From the NCBI GenBank assembly GCA_037893245.1, contig JBAIAA010000532.1, positions 1-64,000 of the forward strand: a stretch of DNA of 64,000 nucleotides. Direction: 5' to 3'. The position numbers and the translations under genes are program-made. Of this stretch, positions 30,885 to 41,790 are shown piece after piece. This DNA is from Crossaster papposus (Eukaryota > Echinodermata > Asteroidea > Velatida > Solasteridae). The notes under the pieces were generated by a model that was not told the DNA's origin, searched no databases, and saw nothing but the letters and a program-made list of their open reading frames with translations. The stretch's first letter is position 1; each line of letters begins with the position of its first letter.

Positions 30885-33185
30885 CTTCCCGAGTCCAGTC
30901 ACCGCAGTTGAAACTCAAAACTAAGCAGCTAAACACAACTAGTTTTGACCATAACATTCAAAATAAACGCAACGCTCACCAATCAAACAGTTCAAATCTT
31001 CGTGTGTAATTCCTACAAGCCTTCGTAAAAATCACTCAACTTTCTCCGATAAAATATGTCAACGATGGCGCGGTGTTCGTAAACACTTGCGAGCTAGCTA
31101 TGACCTTTCACCGCTAGCTCAAATTATGCAGTTTCTACGCAACGATCGACCAATAAGAAAACGACTATAAAGGTCAGCTTAATCTATTAGCATAATGAGC
31201 ACCGCCCCCAAAACCCATTGATCCAAGGCGTTCGAGTATCCTCAGTTAATTTGCATATAATAGTGGCCGCGTGAGGTCGTTGTTTGAGCTCCGATTACCG
31301 CTGTGCTGTACGTACGTACGGACGGGTAACGATGAACGTTGCAAGGCTACAGAAAACCCAGCTCTTAACCGCTCGGCCACGACACTCCACTCCAAGGGAG
31401 GAGGGTTCCAAAAGAACGCCCTTCTAGGGGTCCGGTGTATGCCCCCGGAATATTTTGAAATCCACAATACTTCGTAGGCGGTCTGCAGTCTAAGGCTTTT
31501 TATAAATAACTTTAGAAGCTCTGATAAATTTGTTGGCCCCATTTTGGTAGTACAGTCAAACCTGCCTTTGCGGCCACCTTGATACAGCGGCCACCTGGCT
31601 TCACTGGCCACCTTTGCTTGGTCCCAGTTTGATTCTTGCATTATAAACATACCTAACCATGTCTTGCTAATGCGGCCACTGTGTAACGCGGCCAGCGGCC
31701 AACCTTTAATAGCCCACAGCAAATAAAATGTGTACAATTGCATTGCCTTAAAACCTGTGTACTCCAACCTTCAAAATGAAGTGCGCCCTCTGTTGACTTT
31801 AGAATTTCCCCTGTTGTTTGGTTCCTGGACTTCAAACTCGTGTTTTATACAAACGGTACTGAGCGCACAGACTAAAAGAGGTTTTTTTCGTCGCGACACA
31901 TGTAAACGTACTTGTTCGTTTTGTTAAACGTCAGATCGTGAGTGCTTAGTTTTATTTCATCATTTTGAAGTGTGAATTGCCTATCCATGTGCCTTGAGAT
32001 TAAAATAAATAAATACAATTGGAAAGAAATAATATTTACAGTATATTTATGTAAGTTTCTTCTTGCCATTCTTGTGCCTTGAGATTAAAATAAATAAATA
32101 CAATTGGACAAAAAATAAACACAAATTCTGTTTCAGAAAAATTATGTTTCAGATTGATACATATAGTTGTGTTGTTCATATGGTGGGCACACGTACTACA
32201 TGTACGTACATTCATTCATTATGCGAGCACATGTGTACATATACATGTATGTGTACATCTTGCTATTGTGGCCACTTGCGTATAGTGGCCACGAAAACTG
32301 GCACCGTCGATGGCCACTATATATCAAGGTTTGACTGTATATAACATTAGTCTATGATTCGCCTCCAACCCCCTGGACCCGCGCCAACTTTGTGTACATT
32401 ATTTGTTTGAGTACAAGCTTTGCTCAGGACATCGACAAAAGAGAAGATTTAGTTTTTAAAAATGTTCAGTGTTTCTTTATCCAGTGTTCTTCCCAGCAAA
32501 ATCGATCCATGTACGGCAAAATTGGGTAATTTTCTTTTATAATTTTTGTCACCACTAACACTTTTCGGGAATGAAATGGTCCCATATTTCAACTTAAATA
32601 ATCAATTTGCGAGTTATATTTAAATAACATCCGGTACACTGACTTGATTTCACATTTTTGTTAGCCTTGGTCAAGGCGTTCATCGTTACCCGTCCGTACG
32701 TACAGCGCAGCGATAATCGGAGCTCAAACAACGACCTCACGCGGCCACTATTATATGCAAATTAACTGAAGATGCTTGAACGCCTTGGATCAATGGTTAA
32801 GTTGAGGTTTTGGGGGCGGTGCTCATTATGCTAATAGATTAGGCTGACCTTTATAGTCGTTTTATTATTGGTCGATCGTTGCGTGGAAACTGCATAATTT
32901 GAGCTAGCAGTGAAAGGTCATAGCTAGCTCGCAAGTGTTTACGAACACCGCCATCGTTGACATAATATTTATCGGAGAAAGTCGAGTGATTTTTACGAAG
33001 ACGTGTAGGAATTACACATGAAGATTTAAACTGTCTTGCTTGATTGATGAGGGTCGCAGTCACATGTATTTTCGCTCGTTTTGCTGGGTATTTTCTTTAA
33101 TGTTGACAATGTTATGGTCAAAACTAGTTGTGTTTAGCTGCTTAGTTTTGAGTTTTCAACAGCGACGACTGGAGAAGGCCGCGTA
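30885..33185. mobile_element. Composite foldback, about 450-bp arms
   Basis: Left arm 30885-31340 is inverted at 32666-33185. Shared pieces are AACTCAAAACTAAGCAGCTA, TTCGTAAACACTTGCGAGC, AATCTATTAGCATAATGAGC and GAGGTCGTTGTTTGAGCTCC. The centre holds the pogo-like element at 31553-32337. The open frame 31246-31767 reads across the arm and is not a gene. Confidence 0.8.
31553..32337. mobile_element. Pogo/Tigger-like non-autonomous element
   Basis: Starts CAGTCAAACCTGCCTTTGCG after a TA and ends CAAGGTTTGACTG before a TA, with TGCGGCCAC/GTGGCC repeats inside both ends. The TA duplication and CAGTCAAACCT end fit pogo/Tigger-type elements. No transposase remains. Internally TGTGCCTTGAGATTAAAATA is duplicated at 31988 and 32070. 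Confidence 0.75.
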
Positions 33186-33239
33186 TGACGAACATGGAGC
33201 GCCGAGGGCGCCCTCTCTCCGACAAGTTAACCTCTGACT

Positions 33240-33775
33240 AATACAAGATTTTTGAACTTTAACTGCTTTATTCTCATTCGTGTGTCGTGGGTGGACCACA
33301 TGAGGTAAAACTGAAAAACAAGAAATACAAGGAAAATACACTAAATACAATCATCAATGTGCACGAATTTTACACAGGTTGGTGAGAGATTTAACACTAA
33401 AAAACCAAAGACATTAAAATATTAATGAAATATTTAAAGCTCAAAAAGTAATGACAAACAGATACATGATAGTGATAGTTGTGCGCGCAAGCTGCACACT
33501 TTTCTCGCTCTGTATTTTTCATGTAATATATCCTGCTATTCACATTAGTCTGTTGCATATTTTTATACCATCTTGAAGAGCTAACACCAAGGAATCTTCT
33601 GGTGCTATCTACATGTTGTCTATCTACTCTTCTAGTGGATATTTTGCTGTTGGAAATCTTTATTTTTACTAACTGGAAGGTAATATTCATCTATGGGCTT
33701 TTTAGCCATGCAAACCACGGATCAATGACTCAGCCAAGCCACTGGAGCCTGACTATGCATGAACAATAAGAGTAG
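33240..33775 (+). other. Probable LINE 5' untranslated region
   Basis: Unique AT-rich sequence between the foldback arm and the first LINE codon. The element's true 5' end cannot be fixed. Confidence 0.35.
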
Positions 33776-33808
33776 TTGCTGTTTATCTGCTGCCTACTGC
33801 CAAACACA

Positions 33809-35428
33809 ATGGAGGTGTTAACTTGGAGTTTCCTGTTTGCCTTTGTTCTGGTGTCTGATGTGCAGGGATTAGCAGGTGAACAGTCTGCCAGATATGCATA
33901 CTCTCCAGCATATGGCCCAACATGGAAGAGATTTACCATCAAGTGTTATCTGAAGACACATATTCCATACTACCAGAATTCTAATTCGACTTTCAACATT
34001 GCCCTGTTAAACTGTGGGGACATAAATCCCAACCCTGGTCCTGTTAGTGAGACAACTACAACTGCAGTCATCAACAAACCTACTCATAAGTATTCGCGAG
34101 ATCATCTTCTGAGTATTGGGTTAAGATGTAAAACAATACCAGTTTCCCCAGCTACATGGTCCACCCTGAAAGACCTGCGAATAAACTCAAAGCGACCGTC
34201 ACGTCGAGGAAATCGATCTAATTACCCCCCAACACAAGTGGCACACGCAACACCAACTGTATCTTCAGACAATGATCTGCATAAATCAACACCGCCAGCG
34301 TCAACAGACAATAGTCAGAATCAGTCTAAACAGTCCAAGCTCTCCAAACTCTGTGTCCTAAATGCCCAGTCTGTGTGCAATAAAACCAACCTTCTGACTG
34401 ACTACTTTATTGAACATGATTTTGATTTGATTGCACTGACTGAAACTTGGCTATCGGCTACTGATAAACACAATAAAATAATTAATGAATTATGCATTCC
34501 TGGATATGACATGTGTCATGTACCTCGTCCAAATCGAACCGGTGGAGGTATTGCTCTCATATATAAGACTAACATCAGATGCGGCCCAATAACATCACAC
34601 AGTAGCGACAATTTTGAAAGTCTATGTTGTGATGTGACTGTTAAAGGAACTTTCTCATCTGTGAAGCTCATCTATAGACCACCATACAGCTCAAAGAATC
34701 GTATAACCCCTACAATGTTCCTTGACGATTTCTCCGAATATGTCAGTGTACTCTCGACATCCCCAAGCAAGCTGCTGATTGTTGGGGATTTTAATTTCCA
34801 CTGGGATACCGATGATGCTGCTGCCCGCCACCTCAATGATATAATTCATAACACTAACATGAAACAGTTTGCATGTGCTTCTACACATGTGAGTGGCCAT
34901 ATATTGGACCTTGTCTTTGCACGACCCACCGATAATCTTATTGATTCAGTGGAGGTTGCATGTTTTCTGACAGATCATGCTGCTTTGCATTGTGCACTGA
35001 ATCTGACTAAACCTCAACCAACCAAGAAACATATTTCCTATCGTAAATATGGAGCTCTTGACCATGACAGTTTTTCTAATGATATTAGCCAGTCAGAATT
35101 GATTACCAACCCGTCCAATGACCTCCAAACACTCACAGATCAATACAACTCCACACTGAAGTCTATTCTGGAAAAGCATGCTCCACTGAAAACTCGCTGT
35201 ATTACTATTAGACCAGCTAATCCATGGTATTCACCGGAGATTGCCGATGCCAAGAGACTCCGCAAGAAATTGGAGAGACGCTGGAGGAAAACCAGATCAG
35301 AATCCGACAGAAATCAGTTTAAAGCGCAACGACTCTGTGTTGTTAATATACAACAGTGCCAAATCATCATACTTCAAAGAAAAACTAGCCAGCTGTGGGA
35401 ACCAGCGAGAGCTCTACAAAATTGTTGA
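33809..35428 (+). CDS. LINE ORF: signal-like leader, 2A-like motif, APE endonuclease
   Basis: The open frame runs from ATG 33776; ATG 33809 gives a leader beginning MEVLTWSFLFAFVLVSDVQG, a short hydrophobic segment like a signal peptide. From that start, GDINPNPGP lies at about residues 70-78. It matches the core of 2A-type ribosome-skipping sequences except that N replaces the usual E. A low-complexity linker follows, then the apurinic endonuclease: KLCVLNAQSV, LIALTETWL (catalytic E), GGGIALIYK, LLIVGDFNF, HILDLVFARP and LTDHAALH (catalytic H). The frame should continue into the RT; it is lost near 35320-35345. This protein nicks target DNA for target-primed reverse transcription. Confidence 0.85.
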   Translation: MEVLTWSFLFAFVLVSDVQGLAGEQSARYAYSPAYGPTWKRFTIKCYLKTHIPYYQNSNSTFNIALLNCGDINPNPGPVSETTTTAVINKPTHKYSRDHLLSIGLRCKTIPVSPATWSTLKDLRINSKRPSRRGNRSNYPPTQVAHATPTVSSDNDLHKSTPPASTDNSQNQSKQSKLSKLCVLNAQSVCNKTNLLTDYFIEHDFDLIALTETWLSATDKHNKIINELCIPGYDMCHVPRPNRTGGGIALIYKTNIRCGPITSHSSDNFESLCCDVTVKGTFSSVKLIYRPPYSSKNRITPTMFLDDFSEYVSVLSTSPSKLLIVGDFNFHWDTDDAAARHLNDIIHNTNMKQFACASTHVSGHILDLVFARPTDNLIDSVEVACFLTDHAALHCALNLTKPQPTKKHISYRKYGALDHDSFSNDISQSELITNPSNDLQTLTDQYNSTLKSILEKHAPLKTRCITIRPANPWYSPEIADAKRLRKKLERRWRKTRSESDRNQFKAQRLCVVNIQQCQIIILQRKTSQLWEPARALQNC

Positions 35429-37190
35429 ATCTCTACTCCACAACAAAGGAAAAACTAAACTTCCCACACACGACAATAAACAGGAATTGGCGACAACATT
35501 TAGTGATTATTTCATTACAAAGATTCAGAACATTCGTAATAACTTTAACCTCGATCCAGATTGTATGCAGTCGAATACCACTGAATCATCTCACTCTAAT
35601 ATTACACCATTGGAAGAATTCACACCAGCTCTGGATGAGGAAATCAGAAAAATCATCAAATCATCACCATCAAAGACGTGTGATTTGGATCCTATTCCTA
35701 CCTGGCTCCTAAAGAACAATCTGAATAATTTGACTCCAGTTATCTCCAAAATTGTCAACATGTCTCTTCAATCATCTAAATTCCCACAGCAATTTAGAAA
35801 TGCGCTGGTGACTCCTTTGCTGAAGAAACCAACCCTCGATCCTGAAAACCTCAAGAACTTTCGTCCTGTATCCAACCTTTCATTCATATCCAAAGTAATA
35901 GAGAAGGTTGTTTATTCACAAATTACTGATCACCTGAATGAACACAATCTACATGAACCATTGCAATCTGCGTATAGGAAACATCATGGAACAGAGACTG
36001 CTCTTCTAAGAGTAAAGAACGATATTCTTCGGGCAGTTGACAATAAGCGTGGCGTGTTCCTTGTTCTCCTAGATCTCTCTGCAGCATTCGATACTATAGA
36101 CTATGATGTTTTATTCCACCGCCTTCAGTTCATCGGTGTTACTGGTCCAGCCCTGCAATGGATCAGATCATATATATGTAATCGAACTCAGTCTGTGAAC
36201 ATTAATGGAACCTTATCATCTCCCATCTCACTTTCTTCTGGCGTTCCTCAAGGATCAGTACTAGGTCCCTTATTTTTCACAATATACTCCGAGCCTATTG
36301 CCGCTATTGTACGAAGACATCAACTTCAAGTTCATTGCTACGCAGACGACACACAGATATATGGATCATTTCAACTGGGAAACCATGACGATGAACATTC
36401 CGTGAGACGGCGTATTGAACAATGTGTTTGTGATCTAAAGCAATGGATGACCAGGAATAAATTAAGATTTAACGACGACAAGACCGAACTTCTAATTATC
36501 ACTTCCAAACGTAGCCTGGATAAAATCAGCTGCAACCAGATGCAAATTGGGACTTCAAATATTGAACCTTCTACGATTGCACGTAATCTTGGCGTCATGT
36601 TTGACAGAACGATGTCAATGGAATCACATGTCAAGAAAGTTTGTCAAACGTCATATTACCACATTAGAAACATCAACAGCATCCGCCGAATCCTGACTGA
36701 TGAGTCAGCTGCCATCCTTATCCATGCTCTCGTGACATCTAGGTTGGATAATGGTAACTCACTTTTGTTTGGAATCACCAACACTCTCATGCGCAAACTT
36801 CAACGTGTACAAAACACTGCGGCTCGTGTCTTATCCCGAACACGGAAATTTGAACACATTACTCCAGTCCTGAGAAATTTTCACTGGCTTCCAGTCAAAG
36901 AGAGGGTTGCCTTCAAATTAATGCTAATTACATGGAAAGCCCTCAATGACAGTGCACCAACATATCTGCAGGATCTCCTCACCCAGTATTCCCCTCATCG
37001 CCACCTAAGGTCATCTGGCAAACATCTTCTTGTGATACCAAGAACTAGAACATTGTATGGTGACCAAGCCTTCTCAGTCTCGGCCCCCACTCTATGGAAC
37101 TCTTTGCCTCAGGAAATTCGTAGCTGTCAATCTTTACAAACCTTTAAATGCCTCCTTAAAACATTCATGTTTAACTCAACTTATAATTAG
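35322..37190 (+). CDS. LINE reverse transcriptase (continuation after frameshift)
   Basis: The open frame reaches back to 35241 but is homologous only from about 35322 (VLLIYNSAKSSYFKEKL). RT motifs in order: NFRPVSNLSFISKVIEKV, QSAYRKHHGTETAL, VLLDLSAAFDTIDYD (catalytic D), SSGVPQGSVLGPLFF, and HCYADDTQIY (YADD) near 36340. The C-terminal HWLPVKERVAFKL, YG..AFSVSAPTLWNSLP and QTFKCLLKTFMF segment is typical of L2/CR1/Rex-type LINEs. It ends in TAG at 37188-37190. All catalytic residues are present, so this copy could be a good family reference. Confidence 0.9.
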   Translation, partial: KRNDSVLLIYNSAKSSYFKEKLASCGNQRELYKIVESLLHNKGKTKLPTHDNKQELATTFSDYFITKIQNIRNNFNLDPDCMQSNTTESSHSNITPLEEFTPALDEEIRKIIKSSPSKTCDLDPIPTWLLKNNLNNLTPVISKIVNMSLQSSKFPQQFRNALVTPLLKKPTLDPENLKNFRPVSNLSFISKVIEKVVYSQITDHLNEHNLHEPLQSAYRKHHGTETALLRVKNDILRAVDNKRGVFLVLLDLSAAFDTIDYDVLFHRLQFIGVTGPALQWIRSYICNRTQSVNINGTLSSPISLSSGVPQGSVLGPLFFTIYSEPIAAIVRRHQLQVHCYADDTQIYGSFQLGNHDDEHSVRRRIEQCVCDLKQWMTRNKLRFNDDKTELLIITSKRSLDKISCNQMQIGTSNIEPSTIARNLGVMFDRTMSMESHVKKVCQTSYYHIRNINSIRRILTDESAAILIHALVTSRLDNGNSLLFGITNTLMRKLQRVQNTAARVLSRTRKFEHITPVLRNFHWLPVKERVAFKLMLITWKALNDSAPTYLQDLLTQYSPHRHLRSSGKHLLVIPRTRTLYGDQAFSVSAPTLWNSLPQEIRSCQSLQTFKCLLKTFMFNSTYN

Positions 37191-37380
37191 AATGCTTGTT
37201 TTGTTTCAAGTGACCTGGAAATTAATTATTATTGTACAGTAACTTTTCTTAAAGCGCCTCGGAATATGTCTACATACATGTAGATAGATGGCGCTTTACA
37301 AATGCTTGTATTATTATTATTATTATAAGAACCATCGCAAAGGTAAGTGCATAACATCATCTCAAAACACTCCAAGGGAT

Positions 37381-38161
37381 TGTAAATTCACATTAGACAA
37401 TCTATGTAAATTAACCTACAAAACTGTGCTCTCCAAAGGATGAAGTCTCCTTAAACTGCCTATGGGTCTGGAATACTGAAATCAGCAACCTAAAACAAAG
37501 AAAAAAAGCATAGTTCCTAAATACACCGTAAAACCCCGCAGCACTACTGCAAATTCCAAGTAAGGATACGCTAATGCCTAATATGGAATCCAGCTCATGA
37601 ATATTCATAACATCGTGGAAAAATGGCGAGTACATGTGCGCGCTTAGGCAGGCCTCAAGTGCACACAAAAACTAAGTTCCTAACCTTATATAACCTTCAA
37701 TATCATCGACATAAAGACATAAAATGACCAAACATCCACTGTTTCCTGACCAGAAAATAATACTGATCATTACAATCAAGTCCCCTGATAAACCGGCATT
37801 GATATCGAGAAAAATTCTAAGGCACAAAAACAGGAAAAGATTATTTGCAAGGCACAAGAAAACTATCGATGCGATACAGAAAATCATGGTGGCAAAATGT
37901 GACTGAAAATTACGATACAATTACTCATCAAATAACGATCAATAATCACTAAAACAAGTATAATATAATCTTAAACTAACCAGTTGTCTTCTGGCTATCG
38001 GAATAGAGTGGTCCCAAAAAGATGGAAAAACGGGAACTAAAATGAACTAAAACTTGGCGTGACTGAATAATTGTGTAACTTCTGCGAAAACACACGATGA
38101 CCACGAGAGGGCGCAATACTACATTCAACCGCAACTTGCACTGCCAGGGGTAAACATAACA
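37381..38161 (-). repeat. Candidate 3' LTR of the BEL/Pao element
   Basis: Read on the minus strand, a purine run (ACGGGGGGAG) at about 38162-38171 is followed by TGTTATGTTTACC. This is the usual polypurine tract then TG... LTR start, 200 bases after the end of pol. The far boundary is uncertain; a ...TTTACA end near 37381 is one option. No second LTR is in the window to confirm it. Confidence 0.4.
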
Positions 38162-38368
38162 CTCCCCCCGTGGTGATACCTTATCACAAAGTGCATACAA
38201 TACAAATACATGTAATAAGGTTACACTAAAACAGTAAAAACGGTTTATAACAAGCAGAACCGTAATTATGGAAACAGCGCGTAAACACTTGATACGCAGT
38301 GCATTCATGTCTAAGCAGCATCTGGTAGATTCCAAGCTTCATGAGTTCTGCTGGACCACGGTGATCAG

Positions 38369-40307
38369 TCACTCCGAGGGAATCAAAAGAACCAAGTTGC
38401 TTATTGGCTGCAACATTGTCTTCTTCGCCAACTCACGGGCTGGTCGTAGAAACAGGCTCCTCTGGTCCGCGGCTACCATCTCTACGCTGGCTTTCCTGAT
38501 GTGTCCGTCTCCACTTGCTTCAACACCAACAACCTTGCCCAGAGGCCAGTCGTTTCGTCTGGAGTCACATTTCTCGATGACAACATCCCCTACCTTCAGG
38601 TCTCTCTTTGGCTGCTGCCACTTCGCTCTAGTCTGTAGCAGAGGTAGGTAGTCCTTCCGCCACTTGTTCCAGAACATATTGGATAGGTGCTGGACGCGTC
38701 TCCACTGGCTCCTCATGAGGTCTTTGAGATCAAATGGTCCTTCTGGGGCTGTCACCTGCGATGGCTTCATCGTGAGCAGCATATTGGGCGACAGGTTCAA
38801 GGGTAGCTCTGGGGTGTCGCTGTCTGGCAGTAACGGTCGGGAATTGATTATGGCAGCGACTTCTGCCATGAGGGTTGCGAAAACCTCATGGGTGAGCTGG
38901 CTAGGCTTGACGTCTCGCAGGATACCTTGCGGCGGGAAATGCCGATCATTCGCTCCCAAGCTCCACCCATATTCGATGCGTGGGGACGGTTGAAAACCCA
39001 CTCGCAGCCACGGGTAAGTAGATACCTCTTGATAGGTTCCTTGTCCTGGAGCTGTTGTCCAATTTCATTACAGGCACCAACAAAATTTGTGCCACAGTCT
39101 GAACTAATCTGCCCGGCTGGACCTCTGATGGAGAAACAACATCTCAGGGCATTGATGAAACACGAGCTATCCATCGCTTCCAGGATACCATGCAAGTGAA
39201 TAGGGCAGCCCATCTGTTTGCACAACTGGTACAGGCTCTGGTCTTTCTGCTGTTGACTTCAAATGGGCCAAAAACGTCTACCCCGACGAAGTTGAACGGC
39301 GGTGCTTCTGTGACTCTCTCTTCGGGGAGGTCTGCCATGATCTGGTCTTGACGCTTACCTCTCGGCCTCTTGCATGTCACGCAGTCTTGGATCACCTTGG
39401 ATATCTGCCTCTGGCCACCAAGAACCCAGTAGCCTTCGTTCCTTATCGTACCCAAGGTAATGTGTCGACCTTGGTGGCTGCACTGCTGATGGAAGTGCTT
39501 GATGATGAGCTTTGTGACATGGTTGTTCTTTGGTAGTACAGCTGGGTGTGTTGCTCTTTCCGACAGTTGAGCTTTTTGCAATCGGCCTCCGACTCGGAGT
39601 ACCCCGTTGCTGTCAAGGTAGGGGTCGAACGAAGCCAGCTTGTTCCTCTTGGTTAACTTTCCCCTTCTAAATTCGGCTAACTCGACAGCAAAGGCTTCAC
39701 TCTGCACACTCTTTATTATGACGGTCTCAGCTTTGAGACGCTCTCCGATGGACTTCGCCTTCTTACAGACATGCCAACCCCTGCAGTCGAATTCTGCTCT
39801 GAATGAGTTGGCGATGAGGATCAAGTTGGTAGTGGCTCTCATTGCTGAATCCCAACTTGAAAATCTGGTGAACCTCTCACTGCCGAGGAATGCATCGGTC
39901 AAGACGACCTTGTTGCAGCTTATCTTCTCTGGAGACACTTCTGGGTCATCCCGAAGAATTTCTATCTCTCTCTGCTCACAGCTAGAGGGCAGGTTCTTTA
40001 GCCTCATGAACTCTGGTCCGGCAATCCACATGGAACCACTTAACTCTGTTGCCAGAATGGACCTTGAAGCCAGGTCAGCTGGGTTTCTCTCTGACGGGAC
40101 ATACGCCCACTGTTCAGGCTCAGAGGTTTTGAGTAACCGGTTTAGTGCGGAAGCGACGTTTTTTGTTGTATTTTTGTTGTTTTTTGTGATGTATCCCAGG
40201 ACTACTTTGCTATCAGTGTAGAACTTTGACTCAACAACTTGAATCTGTAGTTCCTGGGTGACGTAGTCTTCCATTTCTGTGGCCAGAACATGATGCGCAG
40301 AGCTCAA
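38369..40307 (-). pseudogene. pol: BEL/Pao pol: RNase H end, integrase, C-terminal domain
   Basis: Three open parts (40307-39144, 39225-38848, 39001-38369) follow each other on the minus strand with frameshifts. They show RNase H residues (KFYTDSKVVLGYI, ERNPADLASR), the H-H-C-C zinc segment (HFHQQCSHQGR ... CVTCKRP), and the integrase core with the first D in FVGVDVFGPF, the second in SSDCGTNFVG and the E in GGAWERMIG. A C-terminal part follows with WRRVQHLSNMFWNKWR and LKVGDVVIEKC (DUF5641-like). Catalytic residues are present but in separate frames, so the copy is defective. Confidence 0.85.
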
Positions 40308-41713
40308 GGCGTGGGATTGTGATGGCTGCTTTAGGTGCGAGCTTTGCTTTACCCATCACCAACTGGACATGGACTTCATCGTTGCTGCCAACAGTCCTCA
40401 AGTAGCAGACTGCACCTATGGCCTTGTTCGATGCATCTCCGAAAGTATGCAGCTCTCTTCTCACTACTTCTGTGGTTGAGAATGGTGCAAATGAGCGAGG
40501 AACTCGCACATCCGTCAAAGCGTTCAGGGACTTTCTCCACATCGCCCAGTCTTGGAGCAGGTCCTTTGGGAGTGGATCATCCCAGCCACCGCCATCTTGT
40601 GTCATCTCTCGCAGCAGCATCTTCCCCTTGATGATCACAGGTGCTGCCAACCCAATCGGGTCAAAAACTCCATTGACTTCCGACAACACTTTCCTCTTGG
40701 TGCATGCATTGGTATTCGGTTCTGCTATTTGGAAAGTAAAGGAGTCTGCCTTTAGGTCTCAGGATACTCCCAAAGTACGTCGTATGGCGCTTTCATCTTC
40801 GTTGAAGAAGTCAGCTTCAGCCATGCTCGGGGCCAACTCGCTAGCTAGGCTCAAATGCTGCCAGGACACCAGCATCACTGGAGATCCTTCGTTCTCTTTA
40901 GCATGTCGACTGCCTTTTCCTTGGTTGGAAAAGACTTCAGTAGGTCATCCATGTAGAAATTTCTTTCTATCAGCTGCCTCACATCGGTGCCAAACTCTGC
41001 TTCACCTTCTTCACTGGTCTTTCTTAGGCCACTGATGGCCACAGCTGGGGATGGCTTGTTGCCAAAGACATGCACTGTCATGCAGTAAGTGACAATAGCT
41101 GCATTTGGGTTGTTGTCCTCATACCACAGAAAGCGTAGGAATCTTGTGTGGTCTTCTCGGACATTGAAAGCGTAAAACATCTGCTCAATGTCAGCGGTAA
41201 CTGCAACTGGCTCCTCTCGGAACCTGATGAGGACGCCCAGGAGCTGGTTCATCAGGTCAGGTCCACTTAACAAGACATCATTCAGCGAAACACCTGAGAA
41301 GACGGCACTTGAGTCGAACACCACCCTCACCTAGTCCAGCTTCTGGGGGAGGTATACTCCGAAGTGTGGGAGGTACCAAACTTCTTCACCAGCAGTAGTT
41401 GCCTCATCCAGAACCTGCTTAGCAATTCCTTTCTCCAGAATCTTTCTCATGAACTTGACGTAGTGCTGCCTTTTCTTTTCGTCCTTAGCCAGGGAGCTGG
41501 CCAGGGTTTTCATCCTGGATACCGCTTAGGCCTTGTTGTTTGGCAGTCTTCTTCTATTTTTTCTGAGGGGCAAAGGTGCGGACCAGTTGCCATCTCGATC
41601 TTTCTTCATCTCGCCGGCGATCAGCTCCATGAACTCCCTGTCGTCGGAAGACGGCCCAAATCGTTCATCAGCATGAAACTCGTAGACAACGATGCAACTA
41701 GGATTCAACTTCT
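40231..41713 (-). pseudogene. pol: BEL/Pao pol: reverse transcriptase and RNase H start
   Basis: Open parts 41708-41526, 41513-41331, 41330-40875 and 40689-40231 on the minus strand. They carry VWYLPHFGVYLP and RVVFDSSA (RT entry), [11 protein letters not shown] (first catalytic D), [12 protein letters not shown] (YMDD box), FDPIGLAAPVIIKGKMLL (connection) and HTFGDASNKAIGAV (first RNase H aspartate). Stops or frameshifts separate the parts, for example a TAG at the 41331 boundary. The region begins abruptly near a G run at 41767. Gag and protease are absent here, whereas the 14-16 kb fragment holds exactly those parts. Confidence 0.85.
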
Positions 41714-41766
41714 GACACTGAAGGCAAGTGATTATTGTTTTTGTCCAATTCCATATAAAATATAGC

Positions 41767-41790
41767 GGGGGGGGGGGGGGGGGGGGGGTT
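41767..41790. repeat. Poly-G tract
   Basis: Pure run of more than 20 G at the truncated upstream end of the BEL/Pao pol fragment. Confidence 0.9.

Larger units (their letters stand above)
33776..37325 (+). mobile_element. L2/CR1-like LINE, nearly complete
   Basis: Endonuclease and RT frames on the plus strand are followed by a 3' region with an AAGCGCCTC...GGCGCTTTACAAATG stem and a short ATTATTATT tail ending near 37327, typical of L2/CR1-group elements. Only one frameshift separates the two frames, implying a fairly recent insertion. No target-site duplication was identified. Confidence 0.85.

Noticed and set aside
36371..36634. 87-codon minus-strand frame inside the LINE RT
   Set aside because: Shadow of the RT coding sequence.
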